Assembly (NCBI GenBank): GCA_038501785.1
Contig: JBAMJR010000156.1
Span: 492,501-556,500, forward strand
From: Myoxocephalus aenaeus
Lineage: Eukaryota > Chordata > Actinopteri > Perciformes > Cottidae
Direction of reading: 5' to 3'
DNA: 64,000 nt
In this document: one piece after another, positions 25,453-38,349 of the stretch
Layout: the number at the start of each line of letters is the position of its first letter
Position numbering within the stretch: the first letter of the stretch is position 1
Made by a program: the position numbers and the translations under genes
The notes under the pieces: generated by a model
Seen by the model: the letters and a program-made list of their open reading frames with translations, nothing else
Databases searched by the model: none
What the model was told of the DNA's origin: nothing

Positions 25453-26316
25453 GTGGACAAACACAGGAGGAACTGTAAATGTAGATTGCCGTACATTTTT
25501 ACACAAGACTCTGAAAGGGGAGCACAGCAACTCACAGGGAAGCTTTGTGAAGTGTGTGAGCTCTGGAACTGTGATCCTCAAGGGCGAATCAGTGGAAAAC
25601 AAAGCACACAACAGTCGTGGCCTACATTCATGTTGGAGTGCTTTCAACGCCAACAGAGCTTATTTTCCTACGCCATTAATTGCTTGAATAGATTGCCTGT
25701 TGAATTCTTAATGTGCTATAAATTCCATGTTTGTTTTCCTCCAGTTGACAGCACACAGGCATACTGTGTCAGGCCGTGTCCTGTAATCAGAATTGGCCTT
25801 GGAAGAACATCAGCTAAAGAAAACCTTTCCTTATTCTCTCTTCAGCTTCTTATGGACTATTGTGCGCTGTCTCACTCCTCGTTCCTGTCTGTCACAATGG
25901 AATATATATCCATTACATCTGCACCGCACATCAATGGCCTTGTGCCACGTACAGTAGAAGATTTCTTTGTGCTCGTCACTTCTATTCAAAGTCGGTGTGA
26001 AAGCTTGAGAGGGTCACTGAGCGATGTGCCAAACAGATGCTCCTGCAAGCACAGTGGGGAGTCGGACAGTGGTGAAGGGACATCTCTGCTTTTTGTCTCC
26101 TCAAAGTGCAAAATCAGTCGTCACTCCGGGGCTTTTACCTGTAGGAGTCGTAGCCGGCTTCAATCCATTTTAATGCATAACCAGCAGGGCTTTCCTTTCC
26201 AGCTTAATTCGTACGCAGGGACTTTGCATGTTTTAAGCTCTATGCAAATATTATTGGATTTTCCAAGGATTTGGGCGGATTTCCTGCCATGGATTTTCCT
26301 TTACAAATGTCTTTAG
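25453..26316 (+). CDS. Longest open reading frame of the window, 287 codons, unrecognised
   Basis: The frame opens at ATG 25453 and runs to TAG at 26314. Its predicted product is Cys- and Ser-rich, with no recognisable domain, no signal peptide and no repeated motif. The surroundings show no core promoter or polyadenylation signal that I can assign. A chance frame of this length is uncommon in DNA of about 43% GC, which is why I list it, but the amino-acid texture does not look like a conserved protein. A conserved non-coding element low in stop triplets is an equally good explanation. No function is proposed. Confidence 0.15.
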   Translation: MDKHRRNCKCRLPYIFTQDSERGAQQLTGKLCEVCELWNCDPQGRISGKQSTQQSWPTFMLECFQRQQSLFSYAINCLNRLPVEFLMCYKFHVCFPPVDSTQAYCVRPCPVIRIGLGRTSAKENLSLFSLQLLMDYCALSHSSFLSVTMEYISITSAPHINGLVPRTVEDFFVLVTSIQSRCESLRGSLSDVPNRCSCKHSGESDSGEGTSLLFVSSKCKISRHSGAFTCRSRSRLQSILMHNQQGFPFQLNSYAGTLHVLSSMQILLDFPRIWADFLPWIFLYKCL

Positions 26317-26733
26317 AAAATAAAGTGAACCCATTTTATTTAAATTCAGTTTAAGAAGGAAAACAAATATTTAGATGCTAAAAATATTGAAGAGGGATCT
26401 TCTGAAGTAGGAACTGAACTTTATTTCCAATTTTCTTTCCCCCATACCAGCATTTACTTTTCCCTTAATCTTTTTTTTTATAGGAAATAAACTTTTTTTC
26501 TAAATCGAATTCAAGGCCCACATCAGCTGTATCGTCACCACATTAGCCGTGTGGCTCCACGGTGCTTATTAAATTGTGTGGATCCTAAATATGTGTATTA
26601 CGGCCCTGCATATGCGTAATGAGCCTCAGCATTGTTTCCCAGCGGCCCTGACAGAGTGCACATGGACCTGGCCTTGAAAGGCAACACTGACTAACATCAC
26701 ATCCTTGAGCGAACCAAAAGGCTGTCCATAATA

Positions 26734-26910
26734 ATGACTGCTGTTGCCGGCATGTCATCGGAGAGGCCGTTGTTTAGGAGCGAGGAGAAAGATGAGGGTT
26801 TGTTTGGACATGACCATGGCGACCCCATCCCCTCTGGCCATGGAGATGACACTGGAGAAGGAGAACGCACACCAAAGCGGGACGACTTTAAAAGGTGGCC
26901 CCTTGAGTGA
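26734..26910 (+). CDS. Small ORF, 58 codons, charged product, unrecognised
   Basis: ATG 26734 to TGA 26908-26910, with the frame open upstream to 26695. The predicted product is markedly hydrophilic, containing SSERPLFRSEEKDEG and then a Gly/Asp/His-rich and Lys/Arg-rich tail (ERTPKRDDFKRW). The texture is more protein-like than that of most frames here. There is no evident acceptor at its start or donor at its end, and no family is recognised. It lies in a block (about 26520-27080) that may be a conserved non-coding element. Confidence 0.2.
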   Translation: MTAVAGMSSERPLFRSEEKDEGLFGHDHGDPIPSGHGDDTGEGERTPKRDDFKRWPLE

Positions 26911-29225
26911 GAAAGCCTAATTCCTCTTAAAGATGTTGACTGTGTACACAACATGCATAATCGTAACTCTCATCTCTCTGCCGCTAACAAACGTCCCTGA
27001 CGAAGGCCTTAATCAGACGCCGCTATGAGTGGAATTCTCGGTGCATATGTTTTGCATTATGCTCATTCTGTTCCAGCTGCCATCTTTAACGGTGCCTGAA
27101 CTTTCCACAATAATGTTTTCCCAAACACACTGCAGCAATCCCTGTATTTAAAACATTATGCTGGTGTTCTCCCGGCGTACAGGGCACAGTTTTAATGACT
27201 ATCTCTCACACCCCGCTCGCCTCCTTCTGTCTCTGCCCTTCATTTCTCTCATAGTTTAGTCTGTTGGTGGCTTTTTCGGGCTGGGAAAGGGGGTAGGCCC
27301 TGGCCACAAGCTGAAGGCTTGATTACAGTCCTGGCACGAGAACAGAAAGCTGAGGGGCAGGAGGGATGAAGGGATAGAAGGGGATGGGGAAGGCGGAGGG
27401 AGAGGATGGAGGGACCTCGGGCCCTGACTAAAAGCAGCTGTGGAGCAGACGGGAGGGAAGGCCCTCTGCTCAGGGAGACTGACCTTAGCAGAGCTCTACA
27501 AGATGTCCACGTTAACTAACTTGGCAGACAGCGCAACTATTAATGCCATTTGTGCTTCCTATGTTTCCTGTTTGGATTCCACTTTAAAGGATCGTTCCTG
27601 TTTATCACAACTTGGGGCCTATTTTTTGTCGCTTTGCAATGCTTTCAGTCATAACGGGTACTCACAAAATAAATTGATGAGATCAGGGAATATGGCCACA
27701 TTACTGAAAATGAAGTCAGACCATCAGACCGAGATTATCCAAACCACTTTATTTGCAGGTGAAACTGAAAGCGAGTACATCTGATAATGTGACTGTTCCC
27801 TTTCAATTCTCTTCCACATGAAATGGCTTTAATAATGTTAAATAACTAATTTACTGATCAGTTATAATGCAACAATAAGAGGAGATTCCTTGAATGTTCT
27901 GCTGTTATACATGTTGGTGATCTAATAAATGTTGATAAGTGGACTTTTCCAACAGGCCATACAGTCCAATCAAAACATGTAAAAGGTTACACCTTTATAT
28001 TTTGGGCAATTGATATGAAAAGAGAGATCTTACATTCAACATTTGACAACGCATGCAAAACCTCAAGAGCCAATAAATCTGTCTAGTGAGGCGTCAGTGC
28101 TTCAAGTGACTCGATGCTCTCTTCTCATGAAGCTTTTATCTATTCAAAACAAAGAAAAAAAGAGAAAAATGGTGATGAGCTGGATGTGATAGTGCTGCCA
28201 GAATAATGATATATTCAAAATAGTGTCTCTGAGAGAGCTCCCTAATGGCAATGTTCAGGGAGCCAAGTATTGTAAAGCACCACAACAAGGCTAAACTTTA
28301 CATGAGGCGATAGCCGGCGACTCCCACTCCTTTCCTGGCGCTCCTGCAACGCGCCGGTGTACTAGTATAGTTTCCTCACACTCCCACAAACCTTCTGTCA
28401 AATGCAATGGGAGGAAAAAGCACCAAAGAGGATCTAAATGTGTGAACAGGAAGAACAACAAAATTACATGTTCAGGAATGATAAGCCTAACACTATAGCG
28501 CCGTCCCGTTTCACTTAAGGAGCAGGTTTCCAAAGGGTCTCGGCCCCTTGATTGACGAGGAGAGTCGGCTTTATTAAAGGGATATTTCATCCACACGCCG
28601 TGTCCATTCTGCCGCGGATTTTGATTGACAGCTCGACTGCGGCAGGAAATCAAAGCAATGTGGGGATGCATTTTGGATTAAAGTGAGAGGGTCATCCTCA
28701 AAGGCTGAGGTTAGGCACACTGTGTGGATTCCCCATTGAAGGAACACACATTTGAGCACGGATCAAACGCCTTTGTTTCGGAACAGGGCTTTAATGTGAA
28801 GATAACATGTTGTTGTTTGGAAATGTTGAAATGCAATCTTAAGTATCCCCCTTGAATGTGAATCATCTCATTACGAGTCATTGTCACACTGAGATAATGT
28901 GAAGCATAATGTGTTTTATATCATCATGCTATGAAGCAGGGCAAGCAGTGCACTGTGTAAAATCCCCTTCAGTGGCATTATTTTGGTCGTCAGTAGCATA
29001 AATTTGGATGTGAGAAACATCAAAGCCCCCATATAAATGCCTTTCTCTTCATGTTGTCATCCTATCTTTGAATCACTCCCCCTCCCCCCTAGGGCCATGG
29101 TTATTTACATTTTCAAATCTGCATTTTTCATATAGATCTGTCTGCCTCTGATTTTAATATCAGTGATGTTTCCCACGACACCTTTTGTTTTATTATGCAT
29201 TATGAATTTCTTCCCCTCTCACTCC

Positions 29226-29228
<3 letters not shown>

Positions 29229-29275
<47 letters not shown>
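29229..29275. repeat. (CT)n microsatellite
   Basis: About 23 CT units. Confidence 0.97.
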
Positions 29276-29277
<2 letters not shown>

Positions 29278-32105
29278 CTCCATCTTTTTCTAATCCCTAT
29301 CCCCCACACTAGGCTTATGAGTCCCAGTGTTTTATCATGGGGAGAGAGATTTATCATTTCAATCTCATTTCAATAAATAAAATAATCTCTCTTCTCCTGT
29401 ACGTGACAGCAGCTAATAGTATTTTGTTATCGTGGAGTGAAACTTTGCAGACTTGCTGGAATACTTTGCATTCTGCAGCAGCGTACAGTAGCATTGCCTG
29501 CACAGTGAGGCATAGCATTGTCTTGTAAACTGTGCACAAGTAGGCTGCATTTAAAGAAATGTGACACCAGCCCACTTCATTAAAGTAAAGCATGATGCCA
29601 AAACATTTGAGTTCATGGATATAACAGTGTAATGTGCTTCTGTTACAACATACACTCATAGGATGTACCTCTCAAAGGTTAAATGCTGCATCATGTCAGA
29701 TGCTTAGTGCTTTAATGAATAATGCACTTATAGGGTTCGGTTTGTTCCTCTTTCAGTAGCAGTAGCCTATAGGAACCCTCTTGTACCAATTCCATCCTCT
29801 TAAAAGCTACTGGGCTGCACTCATGTATGCTTTTATCTTTCAGCCAGGATATGTTCTTAAAGCACGGGCTGTCAGATCTGCCTGCACCGCGGTGTGTAGA
29901 AGAACAAGAGCAGCCATCAAGACGACAGTTTTATTTTAATTGCTATCTCCCTTTCCTCCCGGTCCTTCATTTTCTCTTACCCCTGGAGCAAATCAACAGA
30001 AAAAATGTAAAAGGACTGACAGGAAAACAATTGCGTTTCAAATTGAACTCCCTGCAGAGTGTGTTCACTTCCTTAACCTGACATCCCTCCCTTCCCCACA
30101 CATGGCAGAGGAACGGCGAGGGCGAGCGGCAGCCACACTAAAGCCAGAGAGAGAGGGGAGACCGTCCTTTTGAATATGTGTTTTCTGTTTATCATTAGCT
30201 GACTGGGTGCTTCATCATTCGGCGAAAATCCCTATCTGCTGAACATAAGGCCGAGAGACAGCGGGGAATCAATCTTTTGTGCTTGGGCAGATAAACACAG
30301 GACGCAATCAGGGGGAGACGGAGCGACGGAGCAGGCCGCGGGACTCACGCCGCCGGTGATGGATGGCGGAAGTGAAAGTGTCAGGATGGCATTATGCAAA
30401 TGGGGAGGCATCCGAGCATCGCCCCGGTGATTATGGGAGATGGGAGAGCAGCCTGTGGTCCCCCTGGCACCAAGGCAGCCATTTTGGGGGCTCGTTGTCT
30501 CCTACCGGTGCTGGAGGAGGGGGATGGATAGAAAGAAGGAGGAGATGAAGGAGGAGGAAAAGGGAGGGAAGAATGTGTCACGGTATCATTCCCTCACATG
30601 CGCCACCGCCTCACCCCCCTCACCCAAAAAAAAGGGGAGGAATAAGTCTCTAAGCAGAGTGAGAGGTATCTGTGTCATTTACTGAAACAAATGACCAGCC
30701 TTCTCTTTCTGTGGGGTTTGAATGAGGAGGCTGAGCCTGCCGAATGATAGAGATAGAACATTGATGGAACAATCATGAATAATGAACTTGAACTGGACAG
30801 AAATAAAAGCTGGTCGGGGTGATTGCGACAGCAGCCATGTTTTTTTTCTTCTTTTTCGACAAGTGGAGACAACTGCATGCGAGCGGCTCTCAGAGGCCAA
30901 CGTGACCCCTGGGTACGACGGTATCCATCGCGGCTGTGTCACTTTCACAACCGTGGAGACGCTCACATGCACACCAATCTCAATGACAAGCGAGCAGGGC
31001 ACACACTCCCTCTATAATGACCAGGGATGCTACTTGTATTCAAATGAGGGTTGAAGTGAGAGCAAGGCAGATACTTCAGGGAGCAGCCGGGGCCCAGAGG
31101 GGAGATCCAGCCGCGGTCCCTGCTGTACCATTACAGTAAGATTGGATGAAGATGGAGACATGGAAAATGTGATGGTGGGTGTGAGCTGATGGGAGAACGC
31201 CGCCCAGCCGATGTATGCACACGCACACGTCGCCGTGCACGCTGCTGGGGTGGGTGCGCTGTAAAAATTAGCAGCTGGAGTCAGGATTGCCCATTTTTCT
31301 CCTGTTTACACAAGAGGAGAAGAAGTGTCTGTGATATCAGAGAACAGGAGATAATCAGTGATCAGCATCGCTTCAGAATGTGATTTTTTTTTTATGAATG
31401 TCTATTGTTTCTCAACTGGAATTATCCAGTCTCTGTCTTTAACGTCTGAAATGGTTGTCCTGTTTGTCCCTTTGAGCCTGCATACATGCAGTGTGCCTGT
31501 CCTCCACCTCTAACTTCACCAGTCGCCACAACACACAGACAATACCAGTCCGTTCCGCCTGATTGGATCCATTTGCATTGGACACCTCCTCTGCATATTG
31601 ATTGATGGGTTTAATCAGCGAATCAGGGGGAGCGCTCAGACATCAATCTCTGTCAGGCCCCTACCTTTTTTCCAAGCCTGTGATTCCCTGCTAGGACTCA
31701 TCAAGGAAAGCAAGTTTAGACAGAGAGGACAGAAGAGAAAGAGAGGGAAAAAAAGAAGAAAGGCATTTGGGGAATGGAAGGACGACGTATTAGAAATAAC
31801 TTCAGGTGGATTTCTCTGACTGGCCCTGGTAAAAATAGACCAGGTGTAGCATGAAAGACGGCTGGCCAACTGTGAAGCTTTGAAGGAAATTTTGAAATGA
31901 AATTGCAGCCAGAAGGAGCAGATTTAAATAAGTTTCACATGTACAGTAATGCAGAAAACTAATGAATCAAGCATGAACATTGTATGCTTTGACAGTGCTC
32001 AGTTAAAAATAATCTGCAACATCATATATATAATGTTTTACACATGTGTATGCATTGTTAAGTCATCATACATTTTCACTCTTTTTGGATGATTTGATCA
32101 TACTT
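29276..32105. other. Unassigned non-coding sequence
   Basis: No recognisable gene, repeat or RNA. Segments near 30290-30480 are GC-richer with several CpGs. Short open frames on both strands look incidental. Confidence 0.55.
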
Positions 32106-32421
32106 TACCGTAAACGTCGGGTTACGAGCCGCTACTACCTTCGGTCAGTGTCCCCGTTAGCTCCCCGCTGTAGCCAGCTGGGGCTCCTGCTAGCTCTCCG
32201 TCACTTCCCCGCTAACTTCCGCTAGCTCCCCGAAAACCACCGAAGGTAGCGGGACCAGGCTCGACACCCGACTTGGGCAGAGCCCCAGCTGGCTGGGCAG
32301 TAGCAGCAGCAGCGCTAGCTAGTAGCAGCAGCAACTCTAGCTAGCTAGCGCTGCTGCTAGCTTGCTACAGCGGGGACACTGACCGGCCGTAGGAGCGGCT
32401 TGTAACCCGACGTTTATAGTA
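32106..32421 (+). mobile_element. GCTAGC-rich foldback element, copy 2
   Basis: It begins TACCGTAAACGTCGGG and ends in a mutated terminus (CCCGACGTTTATAGTA). The interior has GTTAGCTCCCCGC, repeated GCTAGC and a GCAGCAGC cluster, with the central block CACCGAAGGTAGCGGGACCA inverted relative to copy 1. Confidence 0.85.
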
Positions 32422-34831
32422 ATAATAACTTGTTTATGACACTGGTGTGAAAAGCAGAAAGATTCTCCTCCGTTCCTCATGTTGTCTCCACCTAAACGTT
32501 GGTGCATGAAGTAATAGTGGAGGACCAAACAGAGAATTAATGAACCAACTCCGTTCTTGTCTAGTTTCACAGGTCCTACAACAGGTGTAGCTGCAAAGTC
32601 ACAGGACCAATGGAACGGGTTGGAAAACAGCCTTTTCCCTCCCCTCCCGCTGTTTGTGTACGCGCGCGTGTCTCCATGCATGTTGTACAGTCGTATATAT
32701 AGAACGTGTTAATTGAGTTGTGATTGCCATTGTGTGCTTCGCCAGGGGAAGTACAGACCCCCCTCCACCCAGCCGTCAATGTGAGAGCGTACCTGTGACA
32801 CGTCGAGCTGACAGATACTTCGTTTCCTTCTCACTTGATAATTACTGGAACGCAAACTCAATTAAAAGTAAGCAGTTCAAAGTGGGAGATGAGTTTGATT
32901 AAAATGTGAATAAAAATACAGATCTGAGAATACATATTTTTACAGATCTGTCACCAAGATTGTGTGAGAGTTGCACACAAAAAAAAAATACTCATCTGTG
33001 TCTGTAATTTCTGCATTAGTGGAGACAGCTAATCACTGAGAGACCATGTTTTAAAGGAAGCTTTGTTTGGAAAGAGGCGCCTTGGTCTCAGGTGAGGACA
33101 TTTGACTGGCTGGTTTTGTTACATTGTTATTTAAAAGCAGTTAACAATAAATGAATGATATAATTAACAACTTCTCCTTTTGTCATTCCCCCTTTAACAT
33201 TGTTTTATATAATGTATTAAACTAAATGACTTCCTGTGTAAACCTGCCTTTACGCAAAAGGGCCACATAATTCAGCTCTGGAGAGAGGGAAAAAAAACTC
33301 AAAAACATTGCAACATGCTCGTTTTTTGGAGGAAGAAACTTTTAATACCCACAGCTTAATGACGGCACTGCAATTAGAGTGGCTGCATTTTTGCTCTCGC
33401 CGCGAGTCAAAGGAAAACAAATAAAGCAGCTCGATTTAGAAACCTTATTAGACTTTGAGTCCCTGAGCAATTAAAGTATTACAGCTGAAGTGCTTCTGTG
33501 AACTCACCGATGGAAAGCATTTATAGGTGGTCTCTCCTTTACTGGTGGTCTGTTACTGAGCTTTTTCTCTCTCTTTTTCTTATTTGCACCATTCAGAGCT
33601 GCAATCTATTCGTTTTTTTATGTGTAAGCATGTTGTGAAAAGGTATTGGACAATAAAAGCTCTTGATATTACAGCGTCTGTCAGGGACCAAATGTACTCA
33701 CGCAAACTTGTCTGGCCTCTGCTCCTTTCAACATACACAGATTATGACTAAGTACAACCACACGTAATACAGATAGTAACATTTATTTAAAATGGAATTG
33801 TTTAAGAGTTCAAATGAACTCGTGTTTTTCAGCATTCATTCTTTCATCTTCTATCGGCAGCATTCGCCCCATGTAGTGTCTAAATTGGCTTGGCTGTGAT
33901 GATGCCCTTTGCAATGCAATCTCTCCAATTTGATGCCTTATCAAATTACTAACCCAGAGGAAATTGATGGTATCATCTGTGTCAAAGCATTGATGTAGTT
34001 TCACTTAGCCTGAAACACTATGGTTCTAATTGAAAGATTAGATTCCTCTAGATTTCCTATCCATCTTCATACTAATTACAATTGAAGAGGAAAACTGCCT
34101 TAAATATCAATTTAACAAATAAAACCAGGTACATGTTTCTAAAAAAGAACGTAGAATTGAATAATACGTACTTGTAATTAGCTCTAATTGGAGTGGAAGT
34201 GTGGAAGTGACAAGCAGAATATATATTTTCTTGTATATATTTGTGTTTTAATGAGTTGTAATACATTCTGGAAAGAGCACAGTAATAAAAGACTAACATC
34301 TAATATGCCACTAGGGGGGGTGCTGATGCTTTTTGGGCCGAGCGAGCAGACGGGTTAGTATGTGTTGAAATAAATACACTACGCTGAACTGTCCTGTCTC
34401 TCATCCACACAGTCAGGACAAAGAGAGAGGAGGAGGCTGCGTCTGAAGGCTGAGAATGAAGAGAAGAAGAGAAGAGTGTGGTCACATGACTGCTTGCATT
34501 AACGCTACAGCTCTATCTCGACTAAGGTGAAGTCTCACCCTCCGCCTGCTAATACTATAATCCCCAGCGGTGACCTCCTCCTCCCGGACCACTTGTGACA
34601 CCTCCTGCTCGGCCACCTCTGCCCTGGTTCCTCCCCTCTGATCACTCAGCAAGAGTCCCAGCCATAATTGACTAATGACCCCATATCAATATTTGGCTGT
34701 GGTCACAAGCTTTCAGTACCGTTGTAATTTAAAGTGGATTAGTGTTCGCCTCAGCACGTTTCTTTTGGCAGCGAGCCAGCAGGACGAGCTTTTGATAGCA
34801 GGTTCCTTCTTGCGTGAGTGTATGTGTGTTT

Positions 34832-34834
<3 letters not shown>
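32422..34834. other. Unassigned non-coding sequence
   Basis: This is AT-rich unique DNA with no recognised gene or repeat family. Confidence 0.6.

Positions 34835-34866
<32 letters not shown>
34835..34866. repeat. (GT)n microsatellite
   Basis: About 16 GT units. A CA tract follows 110 bp downstream, so the pair is inverted and could fold together. Confidence 0.95.
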
Positions 34867-34867
<1 letters not shown>

Positions 34868-34974
34868 TGCTTTGTGGGTGTTTGTGTGAACTATATAAGT
34901 TGCCCAATGCCCTACGGGACTTAGACACCAAAGCAGCAAAACGGCTGCAGTTTTTCCTGATGAGGAGATGGGAA

Positions 34975-34975
<1 letters not shown>

Positions 34976-35025
<50 letters not shown>
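34976..35025. repeat. (CA)n microsatellite
   Basis: About 25 CA units, complementary to the GT tract at 34835-34866. Confidence 0.97.
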
Positions 35026-35027
<2 letters not shown>

Positions 35028-35359
35028 ACTGCCTTTCTGCCTGTGCCTGTCCCTGTGAAAGGTCCTAGTCCGAGTGTTTATTCTGCTCCCACTGTCAGCT
35101 CCCACCAGGCTAAACAACTACTTTGAATACTTTAAGAAAATAATAATGGATTGCTTCTTTTTTTTTGACACTGGCAAGTTGATTTATGCATTTCATTAAT
35201 TAAAATAATAGTATAACTAACTGTATCAGTGGTTCTCGTCCTTTTTTTGGCTTGTGACCGCTCATCAGAAAAGTTTAGAATACTTCAGTTGTGAATGTGT
35301 CCAGTATTTCACAAGAAAATGATAGAAACATGGCTCCCAACCTGGTAGTCAGGACCTAC

Positions 35360-35530
35360 GGTGTCCCTGTTGATTCAACAATAACTCTCCCCGGGGAGAG
35401 GGATCCTCCTGCGTTGAGTTTCTCCTGATCCGATGGGAGGTCCTGGGACAGGGATGTGTAAAGATTGTAAAGCCAAATTGGTAATTTGTGATTCTGGGCG
35501 ATACAAAATAAAGTGAATTTAATTGAATAA
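35360..35530 (+). mobile_element. 3' tail of a teleost non-LTR retrotransposon (family unresolved)
   Basis: The string TGTAAAGATTGTAAAGCC, then AATTTGTGATTCTGGGCGAT and ACAAAATAAAGTGAATTTAATTGAA, matches the familiar 3' end of a fish LINE/SINE group that finishes in TTGAA-type repeats. It is a diverged tail without coding sequence. Assignment rests on motif memory. Confidence 0.55.
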
Positions 35531-36976
35531 GTGAGCATTCAACTCTGCTCTTAATGTGTTCACACCTAAACCACATTAAGATATATCACTTTTTATGTCT
35601 TCACTGCTGAGGCCGATGAGACCAACCAGGTCCAGACTTGTCAGGATACACATGTCTGTCTTTCTGCAGCTCTAATGTGGCAATACTCAGACAACCAGGG
35701 AAAGGAAGCGTCTGACCGTGTCTCACCTTGTTGCTGCACCTCTTTCTGTATGCAGAGCGGAGGCACAGTGTTTATCTCGCTCGCTCGGTGGAATGTTTGT
35801 GTAACTGAACGCTGCGCCGATCGAGTTCAAATCACGGCAGGATAATTAAAACATGTTGATCCCTTCAGTCATGGGAAAGGGGCAGATTTATTAATGATAC
35901 ACTTACCACTGCCCCGTGGACTGCATGCACAGCTGAGAAATGGTAATATTGCATGAAATCGTTGGTTAGATTGTCATTTACCTGCAGGCCCGTGCCAGCG
36001 TGAGTGGTCTTTCATGTAAATGAATTTGTCTATAGAGAATGAGAGAAATGAGAGACAGAGGGAGGAGTGAGAGTTGGAATTAATAGCTCCGGGTCATGGG
36101 GATAATGATTTCTTCATGGACCCAGTCAGAGTCAAATGGCCCAGGCATATCGTTGGGTGTCTCTGAGAGGAGGAATGAATGTAAGGGTGAACATTACAAT
36201 GAACAGGGGCATTTATTGAATATGTAAACGCATTTTGTTTTTTTTTTACGACAGGGTCGACATGCCGGCAACAACGCCTCCAAATGACCCACTTTGTATT
36301 CACGCAATGCAAATTTGCCAGCACGTCGTTAGACCTTGTTGATTGAGTGGCACTCCCATATGTTGAACAATTGAGAACATATCATTTGCTCGCGATGTGA
36401 AAATATCACGGCGTCTTTACGGGGTGGGGAAAATGATTTTTTTTTCACAAATATGACCGGTCAAGTTTGAGCCCAGTCAACACACTTCTGAGACGTTTAC
36501 CCCGTGTCTGATTCAGGATGGATTTCAGGCTTAATTCCAAACTAGAACCGATGTAACCCTGTAGCATTAACTCATGAACGCACAGAAAGATGCAGGTGTG
36601 CTTTTTCCACCCCAGCTATTCACATCTGAATAGGGGGGGGTGGCCGTGTCAAAAGCTGCTGGTCAATCTCTTTGCACGTCTATTGTGAAGGGGGCAAGTC
36701 TGACAGAGCAAAGCAGCATGGACACATGTGAACATAAAGGGCGTACCTCACACCCCCACTGCCCCGCGCTGAAAGGGCCCAGTGGGGCTGTGAGCAGGGG
36801 GGAGAGAGGACAAAAAAGGGCCCAGGCCACAGCCTAATGGTGGGAACAGTGTGGAGGTGAAGCCGTCTTTTTGTTCACAGCGGATAAAGGAGGCTTTTGA
36901 GAGGCAGCGTGTGTTTTTGTTCCACGGAGGGCCATCGAAGCTGCAGGCCATGCTTGTCCTGGGTTGTGTTGTTGTC

Positions 36977-37001
36977 GGGGGAGGGGGAGGGGGGGGGGGG
37001 G
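36977..37001 (+). repeat. G-run with quadruplex-forming pattern
   Basis: GGGGGAGGGGGA is followed by about 13 G residues, giving several adjacent G tracts separated by single A bases. Confidence 0.85.
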
Positions 37002-37878
37002 ACAGGAGTGTGGACACAGGCAGAAGACAGAGTTACTCGCTCCAGGGAAAGAAATATGCTACTGCGAGGGTGTTGGAAGGAGGACAGCGTATCATCTGTC
37101 CATGGAGAGAAAAAATAGAAGGGGGGAGAGTAAGACAGGGCTATAGAAAGAGACAGATGGAGAGGGGGGGTAGAAAGTGAGACAGAGGGAGAAGGAAAGA
37201 GGGAGAAGGAGAGGCATGAAGGTGTTTTATGGGGTACTTAGTGGCTCATGTATCCAAGCTGCTGTCATTTCAGGTCATCCATTGTACTGCGTGCACCTGA
37301 TTCGCTCTCACAATACTCAAAGATGTTCGACAATAATACTCATTTCGGAATCATCCAAATAGCCGGCTTTGATTCTCGCACCAAGACCGGCAATTACGTT
37401 GGAATAAACGACTCTACCGCCCTGTGACAATGACCTATTGTTCAGGATGACGGAGCAACAGCTCCAGGCAGCCCCTGTGAACTCTGGGCGCTCCCTGACC
37501 CGTCTGACCTTTCAACAGTTCAACTTCCACAGACCAGCACTGATTGATCTGCCTGTAGGGCCTTTACGTTGCTACTCGTCTCCTCTGCTGATGGGGAACT
37601 GAAATATGTGATTCCTACACAGAAACCTGATCTCTGGATAAAGTCTTAGCATGAGAACAGCAGGCATTCAGCCGCTGTCTCTGCACACCTCAAGCAGGAA
37701 AAAAGGGTTTCACAAATCCTCAGTTTGATAGTGATTCAACTTAATAACATGTATTTATTTCATAAGTTAGCATCTTAGGAAACTGATTGATACTGAAATG
37801 AGGGTTCACCGAATATTTTGTTTTCATAGGATCAACCTAACCATGTCATTATGTTTGTCTGTTCCCAAACAGGTTATG

Positions 37879-37904
37879 TCATCATCATCATCATCATCAT
37901 CATC
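37879..37904. repeat. (ATC)n trinucleotide repeat
   Basis: About eight uninterrupted ATC units. Confidence 0.95.
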
Positions 37905-38349
37905 TATCATCAACTTAATAATCATTCAAAAATGCATATATATATTTTTTTTTCACTTACATTTTTTAATCACATATCAATATATTAACATTAAACACAA
38001 ATACAAAAATGAGGTTTGTCAAACAACAATAAAGCACAGAAGAAAAAGAAGAAAACAACACATCAGACAAACAGACATAACAAAACAAAACAAAACAAAA
38101 AAATAAGAATACAATCACCCCGACACCCCTTTATTATCTTTTACCTGTACATTTGCATACCTGCATTTTCCTGAGCCCATACATCCGACTACTTGACCAC
38201 TCCTCTAATTTGTTAAAAAAGCCATTAGAGTTTTCCATGCTTGGTCATATATTTTATAAGAACAATGTATTAGTTGCAAGGATCCTGTGCAAATTAATAA
38301 AAAGGTGTTACTATATGCAGTTCAAAGAAAATGGTAAAATGTAAAATGG

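Larger units (their letters stand above)
24665..29228. other. Unassigned sequence with one long and one short open frame
   Basis: This is unique DNA of balanced composition without recognisable repeats. It contains an 864-bp plus-strand open frame (25453-26316) and a 58-codon ATG frame (26734-26910). Neither resembles a known family. It may be a block of conserved regulatory DNA. Confidence 0.45.
35531..38349. other. Unassigned sequence with a G-rich tract and (ATC)n repeat
   Basis: It contains a G-quadruplex-type run (36977-37001), a purine-rich stretch (37080-37215) and an (ATC)n repeat (37879-37904). An AT-rich part from 37915 to 38120 contains AAAACAAAACAAAACAAAAA. No gene is recognised. 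Confidence 0.55.
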
